Source: Liopterus haemorrhoidalis
Taxonomy: Eukaryota > Arthropoda > Insecta > Coleoptera > Dytiscidae
DNA: 64,000 bases
Assembly (NCBI GenBank): GCA_963971575.1
Contig: OZ020611.1
Span: 246,598,654 to 246,662,653 of the forward strand
Direction of reading: 5' to 3'
Of the stretch, positions 33,001 to 45,800 are shown in pieces. Position numbers and translations under genes: made by a program. The notes under the pieces are model-generated. The model saw only the letters and a list, made by a program, of their open reading frames with translations. It ran no database searches and was not told the origin of the DNA. Each line of letters starts with the position of its first letter. Position 1 is the stretch's first letter.

Positions 33001-36000
33001 AAAATTTTTCAAAAATTTTTTTTGTTTAAAATATGTTTTAAAATGTGCCTTTACCATATATCGGACCTTAAAACTTCAAAAATTCCAACTGCAGGTCCCT
33101 ATCTCTTTTAGTTTTTGAGATACATGTTCATATACTCTCTGTTAGTTTTTTTGAAAAAAAAAAGTTTTCCTAATACAGTCCAAAATATGGCCGTTAGGTA
33201 ATTTTGGGGTGAGGATTAATAAAAAAATATTTAAAAAAATCAAGAGGCCTTAGTTTTTGAGTTATAGTCAATTTTAGGTACTATTTTCCGATATAGTCAA
33301 TTTTAGGTACTTTTTTTCCGATTTACTCAAAAACAGTTGGCCAAAATCCAAAATGAACCTTATTTTTGTGATCTACGGCCCAATGTGTATCAATTTTGAG
33401 AAAAATCCGAAATATTTTTTTTTGTAAAAATTCGAGATTTCTTATCGAAGGGGTCCCCCTTACGATTTTTCGATTTTTTGCCATTTTTAAGGGTTTTGTT
33501 TAATGATACATGCTTTTGTATAAGTTTGGTTATTAAGGCCCCAATTTCCTTCGACTAAAATGGACTTGAGGAACTCAAAAATTTAAACCAGAGGTCCCTA
33601 TCTTTTACCGTTATTGAGATATAATTTTTTGAAAAATTAAATTCCATAACAAAAATTTCAAAATTTTTCAAAAATTTTTTTTGTTTAAAATATGTTTTAA
33701 AATGTGCCTTTACCATATATCGGACCTTAAAACTTCAAAAATTCCAACCGCAGGTCCCTATCTCTTTTAGTTTTTGAGATACATGTTCATATACTCTCTG
33801 TTAATTTTTTTGAAAAAAAAAAGTTTTCCTAATACAGTCCAAAATATGGCCGTTAGGTAATTTTGGGGTGAGGATTAATAAAAAAATATTTAAAAAAATC
33901 AAGAGGCCTTAGTTTTTGAGTTATAGTCAATTTTAGGTACTATTTTCCGATATAGTCAATTTTAGGTACTTTTTTTCCGATTTACTCAAAAACAGTTGGC
34001 CAAAATCCAAAATGAACCTTATTTTTGTGATCTACGGCCCAATGTGTATCAATTTTGAGAAAAATCCGAAATATTTTTTTTTGTAAAAATTCGAGATTTT
34101 TTATCGAAGGGGTCCCTCTTACGATTTTTCGATTTTTTGCCATTTCTAAGGGTTTTGTTTAATGATACATGCTTTTGTATAAGTTTGGTTATTAAGGCCC
34201 CAATTTCCTTCGACTAAAATGGACTTGAGGAACTCAAAAATTTAAACCAGAGGTCCCTATCTTTTACCGTTATTGAGATATAATTTTTTGAAAAATTAAA
34301 TTCCATTACAAAAATTTCAAAATTTTTCAAAAATTTTTTTTGTTTAAAATATGTTTTAAAATGCGCCTTTACCATATATCGGACCTTAAAACTTCAAAAA
34401 TTCCAACCGCAGGTCCCTATCTCTTTTAGTTTTTGAGATACATGTTCCGATACTCTCTGTTAGTTTTTTTGAAAAAAAAAAGTTTTCCTAATACAGTCCA
34501 AAATATGGCCGTTAGGTAATTTTGGGGTGAGGATTAATAAAAAAATATTTAAAAAAATCAAGAGGCCTTAGTTTTTGAGTTATAGTCAATTTTAGGTACT
34601 ATTTTCCGATATAGTCAATTTTAGGTACTTTTTTTCCGATTTACTCAAAAACAGTTGGCCAAAATCCAAAATGAACCTTATTTTTGTGATCTACGGCCCA
34701 ATGTGTATCAATTTTGAGAAAAATCCGAAATATTTTTTTTTGTAAAAATTCGAGATTTCTTATCGAAGGGGTCCCCCTTACGATTTTTCGATTTTTTGCC
34801 ATTTCTAAGGGTTTTGTTTAATGATACATGCTTTTGTATAAGTTTGGTTATTAAGGCCCCAATTTCCTTCGACTAAAATGGACTTGAGGAACTAAAAAAT
34901 TTAAACCAGAGGTCCCTATCTTTTACCGTTATTGAGATATAATTTTTTGAAAAATTAAATTCCATTACAAAAATTTCAAAATTTTTCAAAAATTTTTTTT
35001 GTTTAAAATATGTTTTAAAATGTGCCTTTACCATATATCGGACCTTAAAACTTCAAAAATTCCAACCGCAGGTCCCTATCTCTTTTAGTTTTTGAGATAC
35101 ATGTTCATATACTCTCTGTTAATTTTTTTGAAAAAAAAAAGTTTTCCTAATACAGTCTAAAATATGGCCGTTAGGTTATTTTGGGGTGAGGATTAATAAA
35201 AAAATATTTAAAAAAATCAAGAGGCCTTAGTTTTTGAGTTATAGTCAATTTAAGGTACTATTTTCCGATATAGTCAATTTTAGGTACTTTTTTTCCGATT
35301 TACTCAAAAACAGTTGGCCAAAATCCAAAATGAACCTTATTTTTGTGATCTACGGCCCAATGTGTATCAATTTTGAGAAAAATCCGAAATATTTTTTTTT
35401 TGTAAAAATTCGAGATTTCTTATCGAAGGGGTCCCCCTTACGATTTTTCGATTTTTTGCCATTTCTAAGGGTTTTGTTTAATGATACATGCTTTTGTATA
35501 AGTTTGGTTATTAAGGCCCCAATTTCCTTCGACTAAAATGGACTTGAGGAACTCAAAAATTTAAACCAGAGGTCCCTATCTTTTACCGTTATTGAGATTT
35601 AATTTTCTGAAAAATTAAATTCCATTACAAAAATTTCAAAATTTTTCAAAAATTTTTTTTGTTTAAAATATGTTTTAAAATGTGCCTTTACCATATATCG
35701 GACCTTAAAACTTCAAAAATTCCAACCGCAGGTCCCTATCTCTTTTAGTTTTTGAGATACATGTTCATATACTCTCTGTTAATTTTTTTGAAAAAAAAAA
35801 GTTTTCCTAATACAGTCCAAAATATGGCCGTTAGGTAATTTTGGGGTGAGGATTAATAAAAAAATATTTAAAAAAATCAAGAGGCCTTAGTTTTTGAGTT
35901 ATAGTCAATTTTAGGTACTATTTTCCGATATAGTCAATTTTAGGTACTTTTTTTCCGATTTACTCAAAAACAGTTGGCCAAAATCCAAAATGAACCTTAT

Positions 36001-39000
36001 TTTTGTGATCTACGGCCCAATGTGTATCAATTTTGAGAAAAATCCGAAATATTTTTTTTTGTAAAAATTCGAGATTTCTTATCGAAGGGGTCCCCCTTAC
36101 GATTTTTCGATTTTTTGCCATTTCTAAGGGTTTTGTTTAATGATACATGCTTTTGTATAAGTTTGGTTATTAAGGCCCCAATTTCCTTCGACTAAAATGG
36201 ACTTGAGGAACTCAAAAATTTAAACCAGAGGTCCCTATCTTTTACCGTTATTGAGATATAATTTTTTGAAAAATTAAATTCCATTACAAAAATTTCAAAA
36301 TTTTTCAAAAATTTTTTTTGTTTAAAATATGTTTTAAAATGTGCCTTTACCATATATCGGACCTTAAAACTTCAAAAATTCCAACCGCAGGTCCCTATCT
36401 CTTTTAGTTTTTGAGATACATGTTCATATACTCTCTGTTAGTTTTTTTGAAAAAAAAAAGTTTTCCTAATACAGTCCAAAATATGGCCGTTAGGTAATTT
36501 TGGGGTGAGGATTAATAAAAAAATATTTAAAAAAATCAAGAGGCCTTAGTTTTTGAGTTATAGTCAATTTTAGGTACTATTTTCCGATATAGTCAATTTT
36601 AGGTACTTTTTTTCCGATTTACTCAAAAACAGTTGGCCAAAATCCAAAATGAACCTTATTTTTGTGATCTACGGCCCAATGTGTATCAATTTTGAGAAAA
36701 ATCCGAAATATTTTTTTTTGTAAAAATTCGAGATTTCTTATCGAAGGGGTCCCCCTTACGATTTTTCGATTTTTTGCCATTTTTAAGGGTTTTGTTTAAT
36801 GATACATGCTTTTGTATAAGTTTGGTTATTAAGGCCCCAATTTCCTTCGACTAAAATGGACTTGAGGAACTAAAAAATTTAAACCAGAGGTCCCTATCTT
36901 TTACCGTTATTGAGATATAATTTTTTGAAAAATTAAATTCCATAACAAAAATTTCAAAATTTTTCAAAAATTTTTTTTGTTTCAAATATGTTTTAAAATG
37001 TGCCTTTACCATATATCGGACCTTAAAACTTCAAAAATTCCAACCGCAGGTCCCTATCTCTTTTAGTTTTTGAGATACATGTTCATATACTCTCTGTTAA
37101 TTTTTTTGAAAAAAAAAAGTTTTCCTAATACAGTCCAAAATATGGCCGTTAGGTAATTTTGGGGTGAGGATTAATAAAAAAATATTTAAAAAAATCAAGA
37201 GGCCTTAGTTTTTGAGTTATAGTCAATTTTAGGTACTATTTTCCGATATAGTCAATTTTAGGTACTTTTTTTCCGATTTACTCAAAAACAGTTGGCCAAA
37301 ATCCAAAATGAACCTTATTTTTGTGATCTACGGCCCAATGTGTATCAATTTTGAGAAAAATCCGAAATATTTTTTTTTGTAAAAATTCGAGATTTCTTAT
37401 CGAAGGGGTCCCCCTTACGATTTTTCGATTTTTTGCCATTTCTAAGGGTTTTGTTTAATGATACATGCTTTTGTATAAGTTTGGTTATTAAGGCCCCAAT
37501 TTCCTTCGACTAAAATGGACTTGAGGAACTCAAAAATTTAAACCAGAGGTCCCTATCTTTTACCGTTATTGAGATATAATTTTTTGTAAAATTAAATTCC
37601 ATTACAAAAATTTCAAAATTTTTCAAAAATTTTTTTTGTTTAAAATATGTTTTAAAATGTGCCTTTACCATATATCGGACCTTAAAACTTCAAAAATTCC
37701 AACCGCAGGTCCCTATCTCTTCTAGTTTTTGAGATACATGTTCATATACTCTCTGTTATTTTTTTGAAAAAAAAAAGTTTTCCTAATACAGTCCAAAATA
37801 TGGCCGTTAGGTAATTTTGGGGTGAGGATTAATAAAAAAATATTTAAAAAAATCAAGAGGCCTTAGTTTTTGAGTTATAGTCAATTTTAGGTACTATTTT
37901 CCGATATAGTCAATTTTAGGTACTTTTTTTCCGATTTACTCAAAAACAGTTGGACAAAATCCAAAATGAACCTTATTTTTGTGATCTACGGCACAATGTG
38001 TATCAATTTTGAGAAAAATCCGAAATATTTTTTTTTGTAAAAATTCGAGATTTCTTATCGAAGGGGTCCCCCTTACGATTTTTCGATTTTTTGCCATTTT
38101 TAAGGGTTTTGTTTAATGATACATGCTTTTGTATAAGTTTGGTTATTAAGGCCCCAATTTCCTTCGACTAAAATGGACTTGAGGAACTAAAAAATTTAAA
38201 CCAGAGGTCCCTATCTTTTACCGTTATTGAGATATAATTTTTTGAAAAATTAAATTCCATAACAAAAATTTCAAAATTTTTCAAAAATTTTTTTTGTTTA
38301 AAATATGTTTTAAAATGTGCCTTTACCATATATCGGACCTTAAAACTTCAAAAATTCCAACCGCAGGTCCCTATCTCTTTTAGTTTTTGAGATACATGTT
38401 CATATACTCTCTGTTAATTTTTTTGAAAAAAAAAAGTTTTCCTAATACAGTCCAAAATATGGCCGTTAGGTAATTTTGGGGTGAGGATTAATAAAAAAAT
38501 ATTTAAAAAAATCAAGAGGCCTTAGTTTTTGAGTTATAGTCAATTTTAGGTACTATTTTCCGATATAGTCAATTTTAGGTACTTTTTTTCCGATTTACTC
38601 AAAAACAGTTGGCCAAAATCCAAAATGAACCTTATTTTTGTGATCTACGGCCCAATGTGTATCAATTTTGAGAAAAATCCGAAATATTTTTTTTTGTAAA
38701 AATTCGAGATTTCTTATCGAAGGGGTCCCTCTTACGATTTTTCGATTTTTTGCCATTTCTAAGGGTTTTGTTTAATGATACATGCTTTTGTATAAGTTTG
38801 GTTATTAAGGCCCCAATTTCCTTCGACTAAAATGGACTTGAGGAACTCAAAAATTTAAACCAGAGGTCCCTATCTTTTACCGTTATTGAGATATAATTTT
38901 TTGAAAAATTAAATTCCATTACAAAAATTTCAAAATTTTTCAAAAATTTTTTTTGTTTAAAATATGTTTTAAAATGTGCCTTTACCATATATCGGACCTT

Positions 39001-39871
39001 AAAACTTCAAAAATTCCAACCGCAGGTCCCTATCTCTTTTAGTTTTTGAGATACATGTTCATATACTCTCTGTTAGTTTTTTTGAAAAAAAAAAGTTTTC
39101 CTAATACAGTCCAAAATATGGCCGTTAGGTAATTTTGGGGTGAGGATTAATAAAAAAATATTTAAAAAAATCAAGAGGCCTTAGTTTTTGAGTTATAGTC
39201 AATTTTAGGTACTATTTTCCGATATAGTCAATTTTAGGTACTTTTTTTCCGATTTACTCAAAAACAGTTGGCCAAAATCCAAAATGAACCTTATTTTTGT
39301 GATCTACGGCCCAATGTGTATCAATTTTGAGAAAAATCCGAAATATTTTTTTTTGTAAAAATTCGAGATTTCTTATCGAAGGGGTCCCTCTTACGATTTT
39401 TCGATTTTTTGCCATTTCTAAGGGTTTTGTTTAATGATACATGCTTTTGTATAAGTTTGGTTATTAAGGCCCCAATTTCCTTCGACTAAAATGGACTTGA
39501 GGAACTCAAAAATTTAAACCAGAGGTCCCTATCTTTTACCGTTATTGAGATATAATTTTTTGAAAAATTAAATTCCATTACAAAAATTTCAAAATTTTTC
39601 AAAAATTTTTTTTGTTTAAAATATGTTTTAAAATGCGCCTTTACCATATATCGGACCTTAAAACTTCAAAAATTGCAACCGCAGGTCCCTATCTCTTTTA
39701 GTTTTTGAAATACATGTTCATATACTCTGTTAGTTTTTTTGAAAAAAAAAAGTTTTCCTAATACAGTCCAAAATATGGCCGTTAGGTAATTTTGGGGTGA
39801 GGATTAATAAAAAAATATTTAAAAAAATCAAGAGGCCTTAGTTTTTGAGTTATAGTCAATTTTAGGTACTA
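24060..39871 (+). repeat. Array section 2: monomers 23-46
   Basis: Twenty-four monomers. GGCACAATG occurs in 25, 31 and 44, and CATAACAAAA in 25, 31, 37, 42 and 44. Monomers 31-32, 37-38 and 44-46 show the order CATAAC, then GTCCCTCTT, then ATGCGCC. Monomers 32 and 46 share four markers: ATGCGCC, AATTGCAACC, TTTGAAATAC and a 2 bp deletion giving ATACTCTGTTAG. Monomers 35-36 and 39-40 share GGTTATTTTGG, AATTTAAGGTAC and one extra T in the T run, 2,637 bp apart. Confidence 0.85.
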
Positions 39872-42800
39872 TTTTCCGATATAGTCAATTTTAGGTACTT
39901 TTTTTCCGATTTACTCAAAAACAGTTGGCCAAAATCCAAAATGAACCTTATTTTTGTGATCTACGGCCCAATGTGTATCAATTTTGAGAAAAATCCGAAA
40001 TATTTTTTTTTGTAAAAATTCGAGATTTCTTATCGAAGGGGTCCCCCTTACGATTTTTCGATTTTTTGCCATTTTTAAGGGTTTTGTTTAATGATACATG
40101 CTTTTGTATAAGTTTGGTTATTAAGGCCCCAATTTCCTTCGACTAAAATGGACTTGAGGAACTCAAAAATTTAAACCAGAGGTCCCTATCTTTTACCGTT
40201 ATTGAGATATAATTTTTTGAAAAATTAAATTCCATTACAAAAATTTCAAAATTTTTCAAAAATTTTTTTTGTTTAAAATATGTTTTAAAATGTGCCTTTA
40301 CCATATATCGGACCTTATAACTTCAAAAATTCCAACCGCAGGTCCCTATCTCTTTTAGTTTTTGAGATACATGTTCATATACTCTCTGTTAATTTTTTTG
40401 AAAAAAAAAAGTTTTCCTAATACAGTCCAAAATATGGCCGTTAGGTAATTTTGGGGTGAGGATTAATAAAAAACTATTTAAAAAAATCAAGAGGCCTTAG
40501 TTTTTGAGTTATAGTCAATTTTAGGTACTATTTTCCGATATAGTCAATTTTAGGTACTTTTTTTCCGATTTACTCAAAAACAGTTGGCCAAAATCCAAAA
40601 TAAACCTTATTTTTGTGATCTACGGCCCAATGTGTATCAATTTTGAGAAAAATCCGAAATATTTTTTTTTGTAAAAATTCGAGATTTCTTATCGAAGGGG
40701 TCCCCCTTACGATTTTTCGATTTTTTGCCATTTCTAAGGGTTTTGTTTAATGATACATGCTTTTGTATAAGTTTGGTTATTAAGGCCCCAATTTCCTTCG
40801 ACTAAAATGGACTTGAGGAACTCAAAAATTTAAACCAGAGGTCCCTATCTTTTACCGTTATTGAGATATAATTTTTTGAAAAATTAAATTCCATTACAAA
40901 AATTTCAAAAATTTTTCAAAAATTTTTTTTGTTTAAAATATGTTTTAAAATGTGCCATTACCATATATCGGACCTTAAAACTTCAAAAATTCTAACCGCA
41001 GGTCCCTATCTCTTTTAGTTTTTGAGATACATGTTCATATACTCTCTGTTAGTTTTTTTGAAAAAAAAAAGTTTTCCTAATACAGTCCAAAATATGGCCG
41101 TTAGGTAATTTTGGGGTGAGGATTAATAAAAAAATATTTAAAAAAATCAAGAGGCCTTAGTTTTTGAGTTATAGTCAATTTTAGGTACTATTTTCCGATA
41201 TAGTCAATTTTAGGTACTTTTTTTCCGATTTACTCAAAAACAGTTGGCCAAAATCCAAAATGAACCTTATTTTTGTGATCTACGGCCCAATGTGTATCAA
41301 TTTTGAGAAAAATCCGAAATATTTTTTTTTGTAAAAATTCGAGATTTCTTATCGAAGGGGTCCCCCTTACGATTTTTCGATTTTTTGCCATTTTTAAGGG
41401 TTTTGTTTAATGATACATGCTTTTGTATAAGTTTGGTTATTAAGGCCCCAATTTCCTTCGACTTAAATGGACTTGAGGAACTCAAAAATTTAAACCAGAG
41501 GTCCCTATCTTTTACCGTTATTGAGATATAATTTTTTGAAAAATTAAATTCCATTACAAAAATTTCAAAATTTTTCAAAAATTTTTTTTGTTTAAAATAT
41601 GTTTTAAAATGTGCCTTTACCATATATCGGACCTTAAAACTTCAAAAATTCCAACCGCAGGTCCCTATCTCTTTTAGTTTTTGAGATACATGTTCATATA
41701 CTCTCTGTTAGTTTTTTTGAAAAAAAAAAGTTTTCCTAATACAGTCCAAAATATGGCCGTTAGGTAATTTTGGGGTGAGGATTAATAAAAAAATATTTAA
41801 AAAAATCAAGAGGCCTTAGTTTTTGAGTTATAGTCAATTTTAGGTACTATTTTCCGATATAGTCAATTTTAGGTACTTTTTTTCCGATTTACTCAAAAAC
41901 AGTTGGCCAAAATCCAAAATGAACCTTATTTTTGTGATCTACGGCCCAATGTGTATCAATTTTGAGAAAAATCCGAAATATTTTTTTTTGTAAAAATTCG
42001 AGATTTCTTATCAAAGGGGTCCCTCTTACGATTTTTCGATTTTTTGCCATTTCTAAGGGTTTTGTTTAATGATACATGCTTTTGTATAAGTTTGGTTATT
42101 AAGGCCCCAATTTCCTTCGACTAAAATGGACTTGAGGAACTCAAAAATTTAAACCAGAGGTCCCTATCTTTTACCGTTATTGAGATATAATTTTTTGAAA
42201 AATTAAATTCCATTACAAAAATTTCAAAATTTTTCAAAAATTTTTTTTGTTTAAAATATGTTTTAAAATGTGCCTTTACCATATATCGGACCTTAAAACT
42301 TCAAAAATTCCAACCGCAGGTCCCTATCTCTTTTAGTTTTTGAGATACATGTTCATATACTCTCTGTTAGTTTTTTTGAAAAAAAAAAGTTTTCCTAATA
42401 CAGTCCAAAATATGGCCGTTAGGTAATTTTGGGGTGAGGATTAATAAAAAAATATTTAAAAAAATCAAGAGGCCTTAGTTTTTGAGTTATAGTCAATTTT
42501 AGGTACTATTTTCCGATATAGTCAATTTTAGGTACTTTTTTTCCGATTTACTCAAAAACAGTTGGCCAAAATCCAAAATGAACCTTATTTTTGTGATCTA
42601 CGGCCCAATGTGTATCAATTTTGAGAAAAATCCGAAATATTTTTTTTTGTAAAAATTCGAGATTTCTTGTCGAAGGGGTCCCCCTTACGATTTTTCGATT
42701 TTTTGCCATTTCTAAGGGTTTTGTTTAATGATACATGCTTTTGTATAAGTTTGGTTATTAAGGCCCCAATTTCCTTCGACTAAAATGGACTTGAGGAACT

Positions 42801-45800
42801 CAAAAATTTAAACCAGAGGTCCCTATCTTTTACCGTTATTGAGATATAATTTTTTGAAAAATTAAAATCCATTACAAAAATTTCAAAATTTTTCAAAAAT
42901 TTTTTTTGTTTAAAATATGTTTTAAAATGTGCCTTTACCATATATCGGACCTTAAAACTTCAAAAATTCCAACCGCAGGTCCCTATCTCTTTTAGTTTTT
43001 GAGATACATGTTCATATACTCTCTGTTAGTTTTTTTGAAAAAAAAAAGTTTTCCTAATACAGTCCAAAATATGGCCGTTAGGTAATTTTGGGGTGAGGAT
43101 TAATAAAAAAATATTTAAAAAAATCAAGAGGCCTTAGTTTTTGAGTTATAGTCAATTTTAGGTACTATTTTCCGATATAGTCAATTTTAGGTACTTTTTT
43201 TCCGATTTACTCAAAAACTGTTTGCCAAAATCCGAAATGAACCTTATTTTTGTGATCTACGGCCCAATGTGTATCAATTTTGAGAAAAATCCGAAATATT
43301 TTTTTTTGTAAAAATTCGAGATTTCTTATCGAAGGGGTCCCCCTTACGATTTTTCGATTTTTTGCCATTTTTAAGGGTTTTGTTTAATGATACATGCTTT
43401 TGTATAAGTTTGGTTATTAAGGCCCCAATTTCCTTCGACTAAAATGGACTTGAGGAACTCAAAAATTTAAACCTGAGGTCCCTATCTTTTACCGTTATTG
43501 AGATATAATTTTTTGAAAAATTAAATTCCATTACAAAAATTTCAAAATTTTTCAAAAATTTTTTTTGTTTAAAATATGTTTTAAAATGTGCCTTTACCAT
43601 ATATCGGACCTTATAACTTCAAAAATTCCAACCGCAGGTCCCTATCTCTTTTAGTTTTTGAGATACATGTTCATATACTCTCTGTTAATTTTTTTGAAAA
43701 AAAAAAGTTTTCCTAATACAGTCCAAAATATGGCCGTTAGGTAATTTTGGGGTGAGGATTAATAAAAAAATATTTAAAAAAATCAAGAGGCCTTAGTTTT
43801 TGAGTTATAGTCAATTTTAGGTACTATTTTCCGATATAGTCAATTTTAGGTACTTTTTTTCCGATTTACTCAAAAACAGTTGGCCAAAATCCAAAATGAA
43901 CCTTATTTTTGTGATCTACGGCCCAATGTGTATCAATTTTGAGAAAAATCCGAAATATTTTTTTTTGTAAAAATTCGAGATTTCTTATCGAAGGGGTCCC
44001 CCTTACGATTTTTCGATTTTTTGCCATTTCTAAGGGTTTTGTTTAATCATACATGCTTTTGTATAAGTTTGGTTATTAAGGCCCCAATTTCCTTCGACTA
44101 AAATGGACTTGAGGAACTCAAAAATTTAAACCAGAGGTCCCTATCTTTTACCGTTATTGAGATATAATTTTTTGAAAAATTAAATTCCATTACAAAAATT
44201 TCAAAATTTTTCAAAAATTTTTTTTGTTTAAAATATGTTTTAAAATGTGCCTTTACCATATATCGGACCTTAAAACTTCAAAAATTCCAACCGCAGGTCC
44301 CTATCTCTTTTAGTTTTTGAGATACATGTTCATATACTCTCTGTTAGTTTTTTTGAAAAAAAAAAGTTTTCCTAATACAGTCCAAAATATGGCCGTTAGG
44401 TAATTTTGGGGTGAGGATTAATAAAAAAATATTTAAAAAAATCAAGAGGCCTTCGTTTTTGAGTTATCGTCAATTTTAGGTACTATTTTCCGATATAGTC
44501 AATTTTAGGTACTTTTTTTCCGATTTACTCAAAAACAGTTGGCCAAAATCCAAAATAAACCTTATTTTTGTGATCTACGGCCCAATGTGTATCAATTTTG
44601 AGAAAAATCCGAAATATTTTTTTTTGTAAAAATTCGAGATTTCTTATCGAAGGGGTTCCCCTTACGATATTTCGATTTTTTGCCATTTTTAAGGGTTTTG
44701 TTTAATGATACATGCTTTTGTATAAGTTTGGTTATTAAGGCCCCAATTTCCTTCGACTAAAATGGACTTGAGGAACTCAAAAATTTAAACCAGAGGTCCC
44801 TATCTTTTACCGTTATTGAGATATAATTTTTTGAAAAATTAAATTCCATTACAAAAATTTCAAAAATTTTTCAAAAATTTTTTTTGTTTAAAATATGTTT
44901 TAAAATGTGCCATTACCATATATCGGACCTTAAAACTTCAAAAATTCCAACCGCAGGTCCCTATCTCTTTTAGTTTTTGAGATACATGTTCATATACTCT
45001 CTGTTAGTTTTTTTGAAAAAAAAAAGTTTTCCTAATACAGTCCAAAATATGGCCGTTAGGTAATTTTGGGGTGAGGATTAATAAAAAAATATTTAAAAAA
45101 ATCAAGAGGCCTTAGTTTTTGAGTTATAGTCAATTTTAGGTACTATTTTCCGATATAGTCAATTTTAGGTACTTTTTTTCCGATTTACTCAAAAACAGTT
45201 GGCCAAAATCCAAAATGAACCTTATTTTTGTGATCTACGGCCCAATGTGTATCAATTTTGAGAAAAATCCGAAATATTTTTTTTTGTAAAAATTCGAGAT
45301 TTCTTATCGAAGGGGTCCCCCTTACGATTTTTCGATTTTTTGCCATTTTTAAGGGTTTTGTTTAATGATACATGCTTTTGTATAAGTTTGGTTATTAAGG
45401 CCCCAATTTCCTTCGACTAAAATGGACTTGAGGAACTCAAAAATTTAAACCAGAGGTCCCTATCTTTTACCGTTATTGAGATATAATTTTTTGAAAAATT
45501 AAATTCCATTACAAAAATTTCAAAAATTTTTCAAAAATTTTTTTTGTTTAAAATATGTTTTAAAATGTGCCCTTACCATATATCGGACCTTAAAACTTCA
45601 AAAATTCCAACCGCAGGTCCCTATCTCTTTTAGTTTTTGAGATACATGTTCATATACTCTCTGTTAGTTTTTTTGAAAAAAAAAAGTTTTCCTAATACAG
45701 TCCAAAATATGGCCGTTAAGTAATTTTGGGGTGAGGATTAATAAAAAAATATTTAAAAAAATCAAGAGGCCTTAGTTTTTGAGTTATAGTCAATTTTAGG

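Noticed and set aside
41297..41623. 108-residue minus-strand reading frame; similar ones at 47230-47487 and 47822-48010
   Set aside because: The first two exist because CGACTTAAATGG replaces CGACTAAAATGG and so removes a TAG stop. The third depends on other point changes. Other monomers are stopped here. The composition is Lys/Phe/Asn/Ser-rich, as expected for translated AT-rich satellite.
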